Positions 1-7,303 of a stretch of 58,595 nucleotides of DNA are shown here, in pieces; positions within the stretch are counted from its first letter, which is position 1, and each line of letters opens with the position of its first letter. The position numbers were made by a program, and so were the translations under genes. Origin of the DNA: Chloroflexota bacterium (GTDB lineage: Bacteria > Chloroflexota > Dehalococcoidia > JACPPY01); contig JACPPY010000004.1 of the NCBI GenBank assembly GCA_016190755.1, positions 1 to 58,595 on the forward strand, written 5' to 3'. The notes below the pieces were generated by a model, which worked only from the letters and a program-made list of their open reading frames with translations, was not told the DNA's origin and searched no databases.

Positions 1-126
1 ATCGCCAAGAGGCTACGCTTCTACAGCAGACACCCTCAAGATGCCCTCGCCCTCCTCGTTCCCCAACCCTACACCAACGCCAAGCTGAACAGCAACATTG
101 CAGTCTCGACCTTCGTTCCACCTTAG
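1..126 (+). CDS. 3' end of an unidentified gene (partial)
   Basis: Frame 1 is open from the left edge to a TAG at 124-126 and gives a 41-residue C-terminal tail ending in ALLVPQPYTNAKLNSNIAVS followed by TFVPP. I do not recognise the family. The codon pattern looks coding (GC-rich third positions), but with the upstream part outside the window neither product nor reality of the gene can be settled. A separate promoter and riboswitch for the thiamine operon begin about 35 bases after the stop. Confidence 0.35.
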   Translation: MAKRLRFYSRHPQDALALLVPQPYTNAKLNSNIAVSTFVPP

Positions 127-159
127 AACGCATAAGCCCTGGCTTGCAGTCTGTCCTTC

Positions 160-188
160 TTGCATGTGATGTTATCATGTGCTATAGT
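160..188 (+). promoter_or_regulatory. sigma-70-type promoter of the thiamine operon
   Basis: TTGCAT (160-165) and TATAGT (183-188) are separated by exactly 17 bases. Transcription would start near 195, about 40 bases before the TPP aptamer, so the whole riboswitch lies in the leader RNA. Confidence 0.6.
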
Positions 189-235
189 ATCTGCGTTTCG
201 TTTTTGCCATAATACCTTGGTAACTTAATAGACTG

Positions 236-337
236 GCCGCGGGGGGTGCTCAATACCCTGCATGAGCAGAAAGCTGAGACTCCAGTGAGGAGAACCCCTA
301 GCACCTGATCTCGATAACGCGAGCGGAGGGAAGCGGC
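236..337 (+). promoter_or_regulatory. TPP riboswitch (THI element)
   Basis: The conserved TPP aptamer blocks occur in order: GGGGTGC-like P2 strand near 243, CTGAGA at 274-279, ACCCCT near 294, ACCTGATC at 303-310, and the GCGGAGGGAA block at 322-332. A closing P1 helix forms between GCCGC (236-240) and GCGGC (333-337). The element sits directly before thiC, the usual target. When thiamine diphosphate binds, the downstream terminator is expected to form and switch off thiC, thi4 and the following genes. Confidence 0.93.
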
Positions 338-343
338 GACCCT

Positions 344-387
344 GGCCAGGAAGCCGTTGTACCAATAGTTCCCGGCCTTTTTTGTTT
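344..387 (+). terminator. riboswitch expression platform, putative intrinsic terminator
   Basis: GGCCAGG (344-350) can pair with CCCGGCC (371-377) with one mismatch, and a run of T follows (378-383, then TTTT at 385-388). The placement between aptamer and thiC fits a transcription-termination platform. The helix is imperfect and the loop is about 20 bases, so the exact fold is uncertain. Confidence 0.5.
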
Positions 388-404
388 TCATGGGACATGC
401 GAAG

Positions 405-1700
405 ATGACACAATTAGAGATCGCACGGCGGGGCCATACATCGCCGCAAATGCAACGGGTTGCCGAGGATGAGCATGTGTCTGTGGAATACCTGCAACAG
501 GGGCTGGCCGATGGCACCGTTGTCATACCTTGCAATAATCGCCGGAACAACGCGAAGCCCTATGGCATAGGCAAGGGCCTGCGGACCAAGATAAATGCTA
601 ACATCGGCACCTCCGCTGAGTTCGGCGACAAGGCCAGTGAGATTGCCAAGGCGCAAGCTGCCATAGGTGCAGGGGCTGATGCCATCATGGACCTGAGCAC
701 CGGGGGAGATATCTCCGGCATCAGAAGGTCTGTCCTGGAAGCCTCTACTGTGCCGCTCGGTACAGTCCCTATCTACCAGGCTGCGGTAGAGGCGACCGAA
801 GCGCATGGCGCCATAGTCAATATGACTGTGGACGGCCTCTTCGACGCCATCAAGGAACACTGCGAGGATGGCGTCGACTTCATAACGGTGCACTGTGGTA
901 TCACCCAGGCAAGCGTATCACGCCTCAAGCAACAGGGCCGGGTCACCGATGTGGTTTCACGGGGCGGTTCATTCCTTATCGGCTGGATGCTGCACAACGA
1001 ACGAGAGAACCCCCTTTACGAGTATTACGACCGCCTGCTGGATATCGCCGGGAAGTACGATGTGACGTTGAGCCTGGGAGACGGCATGAGGCCCGGCTGC
1101 CTGGCGGATGCCTCCGACCGTCCCCAGATCGAAGAGCTCATCACCCTCGGCGAGTTGGTCCAGAGGGCCCGCGACGCTGGCGTTCAGGCGATGGTCGAAG
1201 GACCCGGCCACGTGCCACTGGACCAAATAGCGACGAATGTCCAGATCGAGAAAAGCCTGTGCAAAGGCGCTCCTTTTTACGTGCTCGGGCCTCTCGTGAC
1301 AGACATAGGTGCAGGCTACGATCATATAGTCGCCACCATCGGCGGGGCGATCGCAGCTTCGGCTGGTGCAGACTTCCTATGTTACGTCACTCCGTCCGAG
1401 CACCTGTCGCTGCCCACGTTGGAAGATGTCAAAGAAGGCGTCATCGCTTCAAGGATAGCAGCACACGTCGCAGACGTAGTCAAGGGCGTTAAAGGCGCCC
1501 GCGAATGGGACCTGGCCATGTCGAAGGCCCGCAAAGCGCTGGATTGGGAAACTCAAATAAAGCTGTCCCTGGACCCTGAGAGAGCACGCAGGGTCCACAA
1601 CAGGATGCCATCCTCCGGCGCGGCGTGCAGCATGTGCGGCCCTTATTGCGCCATGGAGGTAATGGCCAAGTACCTGGGTATCACATCTCAGAAATGCTAG
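405..1700 (+). CDS. thiC: phosphomethylpyrimidine synthase ThiC
   Basis: ThiC is a radical SAM enzyme that converts aminoimidazole ribotide to HMP phosphate, the pyrimidine half of thiamine. The protein is 431 residues, typical for the short ThiC form, and begins [10 protein letters not shown] like its relatives. An in-frame ATG at 390 lies inside the poly-T tract and lacks a ribosome-binding site, so the ATG at 405 (GGGA about 10 bases upstream) is preferred. Family blocks such as [13 protein letters not shown] and [14 protein letters not shown] are present. The C-terminal Fe-S motif reads CSMCGPYC (C-x2-C-x3-C, as in some anaerobe-type ThiC; E. coli has x4). It is first in the riboswitch-controlled operon, followed by thi4 after 40 bases. 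Confidence 0.97.
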   Translation: MTQLEIARRGHTSPQMQRVAEDEHVSVEYLQQGLADGTVVIPCNNRRNNAKPYGIGKGLRTKINANIGTSAEFGDKASEIAKAQAAIGAGADAIMDLSTGGDISGIRRSVLEASTVPLGTVPIYQAAVEATEAHGAIVNMTVDGLFDAIKEHCEDGVDFITVHCGITQASVSRLKQQGRVTDVVSRGGSFLIGWMLHNERENPLYEYYDRLLDIAGKYDVTLSLGDGMRPGCLADASDRPQIEELITLGELVQRARDAGVQAMVEGPGHVPLDQIATNVQIEKSLCKGAPFYVLGPLVTDIGAGYDHIVATIGGAIAASAGADFLCYVTPSEHLSLPTLEDVKEGVIASRIAAHVADVVKGVKGAREWDLAMSKARKALDWETQIKLSLDPERARRVHNRMPSSGAACSMCGPYCAMEVMAKYLGITSQKC

Positions 1701-1740
1701 TACTGGTAATCTGCCCATCATAAAAGGAGGTACATTAAGA

Positions 1741-2535
1741 ATGGCGTTATTCCACCCTGCAGGAGAAAAGGAAGTAACCAAGGCAATTGTCGGAGGATTC
1801 CTACGGCAGTTCGAGCAGTATGTTGATTCGGACGTGATAATCATCGGTGGCGGTCCCGCTGGCCTGACAGCGGGTCGTGACCTGGCCAGGACCGGGCTCA
1901 AAGTGCTCATCGTAGAGCGCAACAACTACATAGGCGGCGGCTTTTGGATCGGCGGTTACCTGATGAACAAGGTGACTTTCAGGGCACCGGCGCAGAAAGT
2001 GCTGGATGAATTGGGCGTACCCTATGAGAAGGCGATAGAGGGCCTGTACGTCGCCGACGGACCTCATGCCTGCTCCAAGCTGATCGCGGCTGCCTGCGAC
2101 GCCGGAGCCAAATTCGCCAATATGACCATCTTCGATGATGTCATACTGCGCGAAGGCAACCGTGTGGCGGGGGCGGTAATAAACTGGACGCCGGTCACAG
2201 CCTTGCCTCGCGAGATAACGTGTGTTGATCCCGTAGGCATCGAGGCCAAACTCGTTATCGATGCCACAGGCCATGATGCATGCGTGGCGAGGAAGCTGGA
2301 GCAGCGCGGGTTGCTGCAGACGGTTGGCTTTGGCGCAATGTGGGTGGAGAGATCCGAGGACCTGGTGGTTGAACACACGGGCGAGGCTTATCCCGGCCTG
2401 ATAGTGGCCGGCATGTCCGTGACCACCGTCTACGGGTTGCCGAGAATGGGCCCCACCTTCGGCGCCATGCTCCTGTCCGGCAAACGGGCTGCGGAAGTGG
2501 CGTTGGCCAGCCTCAAACAACCTGCCAAACGCTAG
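1741..2535 (+). CDS. thi4: Thi4-type thiazole synthase
   Basis: Thi4 makes the thiazole half of thiamine (ADP-thiazole) from NAD and glycine. The 264-residue protein has the dinucleotide-binding motif [12 protein letters not shown] near residue 35 and family blocks [20 protein letters not shown] and [21 protein letters not shown]. At the sulfur-donor position the sequence is TCVDP, putting Cys161 where yeast Thi4 has Cys205 and where sulfide-using archaeal enzymes have His. By analogy the enzyme may donate its own cysteine sulfur in a single-turnover reaction; that is an inference. A strong AAAGGAGGT lies before the ATG. No thiG, thiS or thiH is seen nearby, so Thi4 is probably the thiazole source here. 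Confidence 0.92.
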   Translation: MALFHPAGEKEVTKAIVGGFLRQFEQYVDSDVIIIGGGPAGLTAGRDLARTGLKVLIVERNNYIGGGFWIGGYLMNKVTFRAPAQKVLDELGVPYEKAIEGLYVADGPHACSKLIAAACDAGAKFANMTIFDDVILREGNRVAGAVINWTPVTALPREITCVDPVGIEAKLVIDATGHDACVARKLEQRGLLQTVGFGAMWVERSEDLVVEHTGEAYPGLIVAGMSVTTVYGLPRMGPTFGAMLLSGKRAAEVALASLKQPAKR

Positions 2536-2595
2536 GCGGACAGCACCAGGAGTCGTGGCATAGCCGCTTGATGCGGCATTCGGGAGTACATACCT

Positions 2596-3450
2596 GTGAA
2601 GCTGTCCATCTTCCTCTACGGTGAACCTTTGGCTACTACGCTGGACTTGGCGGAGGTGTCGCGACACCTCCGCCAGGAGTTGCCAGCAGCGTCAGTCGAG
2701 GCGCGCGACAGCTTTGTAACACACTATCTCGCCAGCCTACCTGACAACATCAGGGATGACGCGCTCACCGACCTCTCCAGGCGAATAGCTGCTACCAAGG
2801 TCAGGCACCTGAACTCTCCCAGGCTGGCCGGTTCTGCCCTGCCAGGCGAAATACAATACGAGGAAAGGCGGTTGGAGGGCGCCACGAACCGCAGCTTCGG
2901 GATAATGTACGGGGGCTTTGCCATGATGCAAACCTTCCAGAGCCTCATACCGAGGACAGAGCGGTCGCTGCATTGCCTGCACATAGTGTTCAGCAACCAG
3001 ATATATGGCACGTGGGAAGATGGCGACCGGCGAAATCATGCCCGAGCCATAATCTGCGGCCACCCGTCAATCATATCCACCACGGGCATCGTGGAAGCTC
3101 CAGCTAAACCCAGGGAGTACTACTTGCTCAAGCAGGAATACCAATCCCTGGGCATGTACGACGCAGAGGCGCGGCTGGCGCAGCAATTCCAGGGCCAGTT
3201 CATTGACCACGAAGACCGGAGACTGACCGAGGCCTCGAAGGGTTACGTGCTCCAGGCGCTTTTCCATCACCTCACAGGCGATGCCTTCTGTGACAGCAGC
3301 GACTGCCGCCTGTATAATGCGCACTGGCAAAAAGAATTGGTCCACGCCCAACTGGAGAGCGGCAGACTCTGCCAAGCGCACGCGGAGCAGTTGCGCCGCA
3401 TGAATGAAGATATAGATATGCCTATTCTGGCCCAGGACAAACTCCTGTGA
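2596..3450 (+). CDS. archaemetzincin-like protein of unknown function (DUF6775-type)
   Basis: This 284-residue protein begins at a GTG with GGGAG upstream. Its C-terminal third resembles the archaemetzincin zinc region: H225-x2-G, then C232-x4-C237, then about 21 residues to C259-x2-H262, echoing the family pattern HExxHxxGx3Cx4C...CxxC. The catalytic HE of HExxH is missing: residues 221-225 read ALFHH. It therefore looks like a structural-zinc relative that has lost classical peptidase chemistry, or one using different ligands. I recall such proteins being grouped as DUF6775, but cannot check that here. Its place between thi4 and cinA, with the cinA start overlapping its stop codon, ties it to the thiamine operon. 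No signal peptide is visible. Confidence 0.6.
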   Translation: MKLSIFLYGEPLATTLDLAEVSRHLRQELPAASVEARDSFVTHYLASLPDNIRDDALTDLSRRIAATKVRHLNSPRLAGSALPGEIQYEERRLEGATNRSFGIMYGGFAMMQTFQSLIPRTERSLHCLHIVFSNQIYGTWEDGDRRNHARAIICGHPSIISTTGIVEAPAKPREYYLLKQEYQSLGMYDAEARLAQQFQGQFIDHEDRRLTEASKGYVLQALFHHLTGDAFCDSSDCRLYNAHWQKELVHAQLESGRLCQAHAEQLRRMNEDIDMPILAQDKLL

Positions 3451-4676
3451 AAGCAGAGATAATCGCCACAGGCACCGAGCTATTGCTCGGTGAGATAGTG
3501 GACGCCAACTCTCCGTATCTCGCCAATCAACTGTCTGCACTCGGTATCGACCTGTACTGGATATCGGTGGTCGGGGATAACCCCAATCGCCTCATCGACT
3601 CCCTGCGCCGGGCCTGGGAACGCTCTGACCTTGTCTTGACCACCGGAGGCCTCGGACCCACACAGGGAGACATAACCCGAGAGTCCATAGCCAGCTTCCT
3701 TGGCGAGGAAACCAGCATCGACCCGTTGGAGGAGCGCCGCCTCCGCCAGTTTTTCGCTGATCGAAAGATGGATATGCCAAATAGCAACCTGCGCCAGGCC
3801 ACGAAGATACCATCGGCTGAGTTCCTGCCGAATCCCCTGGGGACGGCGCCGGGGTGGTGGGTCGAGCGAGACGGGCATATACTCATCACAATGCCTGGAC
3901 CTCCGGAGGAAATGCACTCCGTCTGGCAGAGAGAAGTCGTACCCAGGTTGAGACAGAAGCTGGGCGGGGTAGTGATAATATCCCGTGTTCTCAAGACCTT
4001 CGGCGTCTCCGAGGCCAAGATAGGCGAGTTGATGGGTGGTCTGGTCCAGGGAGCTAACCCCACAGTGGCCACATACGCGAAGCCGGACGGCATACACCTG
4101 CGCATAACCGCCAAGGCCGATAGCCAAGAGGAAGCGAGGCGCATGGTAGCAGGCGTCGAGTTGCAAATACGCTCGCTAATGGTCGACTCAATCTGGGGTG
4201 TAGATGACGACACCATAGCCAGCGTGGTTGGAGACCTGCTGGCAAAACGTGGGCGTACTCTGGCGACGATGGAGTCATGCACCGGAGGGTTGCTATCAGC
4301 TACGATCACCAGTGTTCCCGGCAGCTCGGCCTACTTCCGTGGCGGCATAGTATCTTATTCCAATGATGTGAAGATAGCCTATGGTGTTCCCGAAGAGCTG
4401 ATAAAGCGACATGGCGCTGTGAGCCAGCCTGTAGCTGAAGCCATGGCCGGGACGGTGCGCCGTTGCCTTGGCTCGGACATAGGCATCGGCATTACCGGTG
4501 TGGCCGGACCGTCCAAGCTGGAGGACAAGTCGCCAGGCACGGTTTTCATCGCTGTCGATGACGGCTCCAGCCCGCACACGCTCTCTCGCGTTTATCCGGG
4601 AAGCAGGCAGAGAGTAAGAGAGAGGGCATCTGTATCAGCCCTATTCGAGCTTCGCAAGACTTTGGTGAACGAGTAA
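3447..4676 (+). CDS. cinA: CinA-family protein (MoCF-like domain plus NMN deamidase domain)
   Basis: The 409-residue protein has both classic CinA domains. The N-terminal MoaB/MogA-like domain (about 1-165) contains ATGTELLLGEIVDANS and TTGGLGPTQGD. The C-terminal amidohydrolase (about 250-405) contains ESCTGG, the SSAYFRGGIVSYSN block and GITGVAGP; related enzymes deamidate nicotinamide mononucleotide in NAD salvage. The GTG start overlaps the preceding stop (GTGA), indicating translational coupling. The link to thiamine genes may be practical, as Thi4 consumes NAD, but that is speculation. Confidence 0.93.
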   Translation: MKAEIIATGTELLLGEIVDANSPYLANQLSALGIDLYWISVVGDNPNRLIDSLRRAWERSDLVLTTGGLGPTQGDITRESIASFLGEETSIDPLEERRLRQFFADRKMDMPNSNLRQATKIPSAEFLPNPLGTAPGWWVERDGHILITMPGPPEEMHSVWQREVVPRLRQKLGGVVIISRVLKTFGVSEAKIGELMGGLVQGANPTVATYAKPDGIHLRITAKADSQEEARRMVAGVELQIRSLMVDSIWGVDDDTIASVVGDLLAKRGRTLATMESCTGGLLSATITSVPGSSAYFRGGIVSYSNDVKIAYGVPEELIKRHGAVSQPVAEAMAGTVRRCLGSDIGIGITGVAGPSKLEDKSPGTVFIAVDDGSSPHTLSRVYPGSRQRVRERASVSALFELRKTLVNE

Positions 4677-4685
4677 CCCTAAAAG

Positions 4686-5825
4686 ATGAACACAGAAGTA
4701 TTGCGCGAAAAGAAAGCCCGGGCCTTTGAGAAGGCAAGACGAGCGTCAGAGGTCGAGCAAACACCGCTGCTGGCCATGGATGCCGAGACTATGCGCCAGG
4801 CCTATGCGGAGTTCACCGATTCGTTTGGAGATGCCGGCGTATACTACGCTGTGAAGGCTAACTCCGATCCCTGCGTGGTCCGGATGTTCCACGAACTCGG
4901 GGCAGGATTCGAGGTTGGGTCAGAGGGCACGATGCGCCTCATGCTCGACCTGGGTATTCCAGCCTCCCGTATCGTTTCGGGGAACAGTCTCAAGACCCCG
5001 GCCTTCCTCAAGATGAGCTACTCGCTTGGTGTACGCACGTATACCTTCGACTCGCGCCCTGAGGTCGACAAGATGGCGGTGCTGGCCCCGGGCAGCAATG
5101 TGTACGTCCGGATAGCCGTGTCGAACAACTACAGTGAGTGGCCTCTGGACAAGAAATTCGGCATTGAGCCGGAACGTGGAGTCGAGCTTCTGCTGTATGC
5201 CAGGCAGAAGGGACTCCATCCAGTAGGCATTGCCTTCCACGTAGGTTCGCAGTGCATAAACCCTGCCGGTTGGACCGAAGCGCTGGAACAGACCAAGAAA
5301 GTCTGGGACGAGGCCGTAGCCAGAGGACTTGAACTGGTTTCCCTCAACCTCGGCGGCGGTTTTCCGTCAGAGTATACAAAGCCCGTGCCCGCCGTGCCGG
5401 AAATAGCCAGGGCGGTCAAGCAGTCGATGGGCGAGCTTTTCCCCAAAGGTACCGGCATCCTTTTGGAGCCTGGACGTGGGCTGGTGGGTGACGCCGGCGT
5501 CATGGTAACCACTGTTATCGCAAAGGCCGACCGTGAGGGAAAGGAGTGGCTTTACCTGGATGCTGGTGTGTTCAACGGGCTGATGGAATCGATCGGCGGT
5601 ATACACTATCCCTTCCGTGTGCTTAAGGCCGGCGCATCATCAAGGCTGTTGAACTACGTAGTTGCCGGACCATCCTGCGATAGCATGGACGTCCTGCCTG
5701 GTAATGTAGAGTTACCCGAGTTGGAAACAGGCGACCGGGTATTTATCCTGACGGCCGGCGCCTACACTACGGCCTACGCCTCGCGCTTCGACGGCGTAGA
5801 CATCCCCAAAGTCATTCTTGTGTGA
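4686..5825 (+). CDS. ornithine/arginine/DAP-type decarboxylase (PLP fold type III)
   Basis: The 379-residue protein belongs to the alanine-racemase-fold PLP decarboxylases. YYAVKAN (about residue 56) carries the PLP lysine; HVGSQ, GGGFPSEY and LLEPGRGLVGDAG are the phosphate and cofactor-binding blocks; GPSCDSMD near the C-terminus carries the catalytic Cys-Asp pair of ornithine decarboxylases. Length and the adjacent spermidine synthase gene favour ornithine decarboxylase making putrescine. Lysine or bifunctional activity cannot be excluded from sequence alone. It starts 10 bases after cinA and is followed by speE after about 10 bases. Confidence 0.88.
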   Translation: MNTEVLREKKARAFEKARRASEVEQTPLLAMDAETMRQAYAEFTDSFGDAGVYYAVKANSDPCVVRMFHELGAGFEVGSEGTMRLMLDLGIPASRIVSGNSLKTPAFLKMSYSLGVRTYTFDSRPEVDKMAVLAPGSNVYVRIAVSNNYSEWPLDKKFGIEPERGVELLLYARQKGLHPVGIAFHVGSQCINPAGWTEALEQTKKVWDEAVARGLELVSLNLGGGFPSEYTKPVPAVPEIARAVKQSMGELFPKGTGILLEPGRGLVGDAGVMVTTVIAKADREGKEWLYLDAGVFNGLMESIGGIHYPFRVLKAGASSRLLNYVVAGPSCDSMDVLPGNVELPELETGDRVFILTAGAYTTAYASRFDGVDIPKVILV

Positions 5826-5834
5826 GGTCCTGGC

Positions 5835-6686
5835 ATGCCATCATTCCACATTTTCGAAGAAGACCCTTTCTCGCCCATCAGGTACGACTACGCCATCCAG
5901 AACATACTGTACAGGCGAAGCAGCGAGTTTGGAGAGGTCGCTGTAGCCGAGCACGAGTACTTCGGCAGGATGCTTATCCTCGACGGCGTAGTACAACTTA
6001 CTGAACGCGACGAATACTTCTACCATGAGATGATCGCCCACGTCCCGCTGTACTCCCATCCTTATCCAGAGGACGTCCTCATAATCGGCGGCGGCGATGG
6101 CGGCACGCTTCGAGAGGTGCTAAAGCATACCGAAGTCCAAAGGGTCGCCATGGCAGAAATTGACCGCGATGTGATCGAGACTTCCAAGCGTTATTTCCCC
6201 ACTCTTTCCGTCGGGTTCGGTGACCCGCGACTCACGGTGCATATAGCAGATGGCGCCACATTCGTCGCCAAAGCGAATAATGCCTTCGACGTCATCATAG
6301 TGGACTGCACTGACCCTGTCGGACCGGCGGAATCGCTGTTCACCGACGAGTTCTTCTCCAATACACATTCCGCCCTCAAGGCTGCCGGTATTTTCGCGGC
6401 ACAGACGGAATCGCTTCACTTCCATCTTGACTTCGTCCTCAAGGTGCAGCAGAAACTGAGACAAAGGTTCTATTTCACGGACTTGTATACGGTGCCACTG
6501 GCTACCTACGCTGGCAACTGGTGGACGTTCTCTGTCGGCTCCAAGACCACCAACGCAAGAGAGGTGGTGAGGAAGTGCGAGGTGCAGACGAAATACTATG
6601 CGGAAGACGTGCACCGCAACGCCTTCCTTCCTGTAAGCCTATCCCAGAAGCTGCTGGGAGCCACGCCAGGTACGCCACGACAATAG
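5835..6686 (+). CDS. speE: polyamine aminopropyltransferase (spermidine synthase)
   Basis: The enzyme transfers the aminopropyl group of decarboxylated S-adenosylmethionine to putrescine. The 283-residue sequence has the nucleotide-binding IIGGGDGGTLREVL (about 83-96), the conserved LDGVVQLTERDEYFYHEM substrate loop, and DCTDPVGPAESLF with the catalytic aspartate. It follows the decarboxylase gene, completing a two-step putrescine-spermidine route. No S-adenosylmethionine decarboxylase gene is visible in the window. Confidence 0.95.
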   Translation: MPSFHIFEEDPFSPIRYDYAIQNILYRRSSEFGEVAVAEHEYFGRMLILDGVVQLTERDEYFYHEMIAHVPLYSHPYPEDVLIIGGGDGGTLREVLKHTEVQRVAMAEIDRDVIETSKRYFPTLSVGFGDPRLTVHIADGATFVAKANNAFDVIIVDCTDPVGPAESLFTDEFFSNTHSALKAAGIFAAQTESLHFHLDFVLKVQQKLRQRFYFTDLYTVPLATYAGNWWTFSVGSKTTNAREVVRKCEVQTKYYAEDVHRNAFLPVSLSQKLLGATPGTPRQ

Positions 6687-6815
6687 AGAGCTTCCTCTTT
6701 TTCGCAGGGCACAAGGCCGCAGGCCAGACATGGACTGGCCATAAATCAAGAGTCGCCTTCCACCGGCTACACAATGGTGCATAGTCACGTAGGGGGCAGG
6801 GTCTTGTCGTTCTTC

Positions 6816-7262
6816 ATGTGGTGTAGAGTGGAAGTATAGAGACGAAAGAGTTGATAGGAAGTCTCCGTAGCGGCTCACGAGCAATCCCGCCGGCCATCAG
6901 GCATTCATCAGTACCATAAGGAAACTTCGTTACTGAGGTTAGGCCAATATATGGTGTGCCTCCCAACACGATGGCGGCCTGCAGGGATTGCCCTTGGCTT
7001 TACATTTGTCCCAATGTATACCAAGATGCTGGGGCGCGCCACAACAAATACCCAGCCTCGTTCTACTCTTTACCATCGCCCGGTAGGTGCCCATATTTCG
7101 TGTCCCCGTTTCCGGGTCCTTGGATACCCAACAGGGCGCAGTAAGATAGGGGGCATTATCGAACCCTGGGGTAGAGATTAGCACCGGAAACTCGTCCACG
7201 CCGCCATGCTCAAGACGCTACCAGATAATTTTGGCCACCACCTCTGGGATGCCCACCCACTC
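6816..7262 (-). pseudogene. UbiD-family decarboxylase remnant
   Basis: On the minus strand three stretches in different frames together match the middle of UbiD. First VGIPEVVAKII, then an in-frame TAG and RLEHGGVDEFPVLISTPG; then APYLTAPCWVSKDPETGTRN through HLGIHWDKCKAKGNP; then, after a frame change near 6985, AAIVLGGTPYIGLTSV, KFPYGTDE and MAGGIAREPLRRLP before a TGA at about 6816. UbiD enzymes are prenylated-FMN decarboxylases of aromatic or unsaturated acids. The stop, the frameshift and missing ends show a dead gene. The rest of the 6687-7303 interval holds no other recognisable gene. Its position at the tail of island A suggests that the cluster once included decarboxylation. Confidence 0.75.
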
Positions 7263-7303
7263 TGAAAACCAGGCACACACCAAACAGCCTGTCGCACAAC
7301 CAG

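Noticed and set aside
1801-2667. 288-codon minus-strand frame opposite thi4
   Set aside because: It is antisense to a clear Thi4 gene, has no domain, and its length reflects the GC-rich codon bias of the plus-strand gene.
3480-4309. Two long minus-strand frames (228 and 260 codons) opposite cinA
   Set aside because: Composition is random-like and the plus strand encodes both CinA domains without a break.
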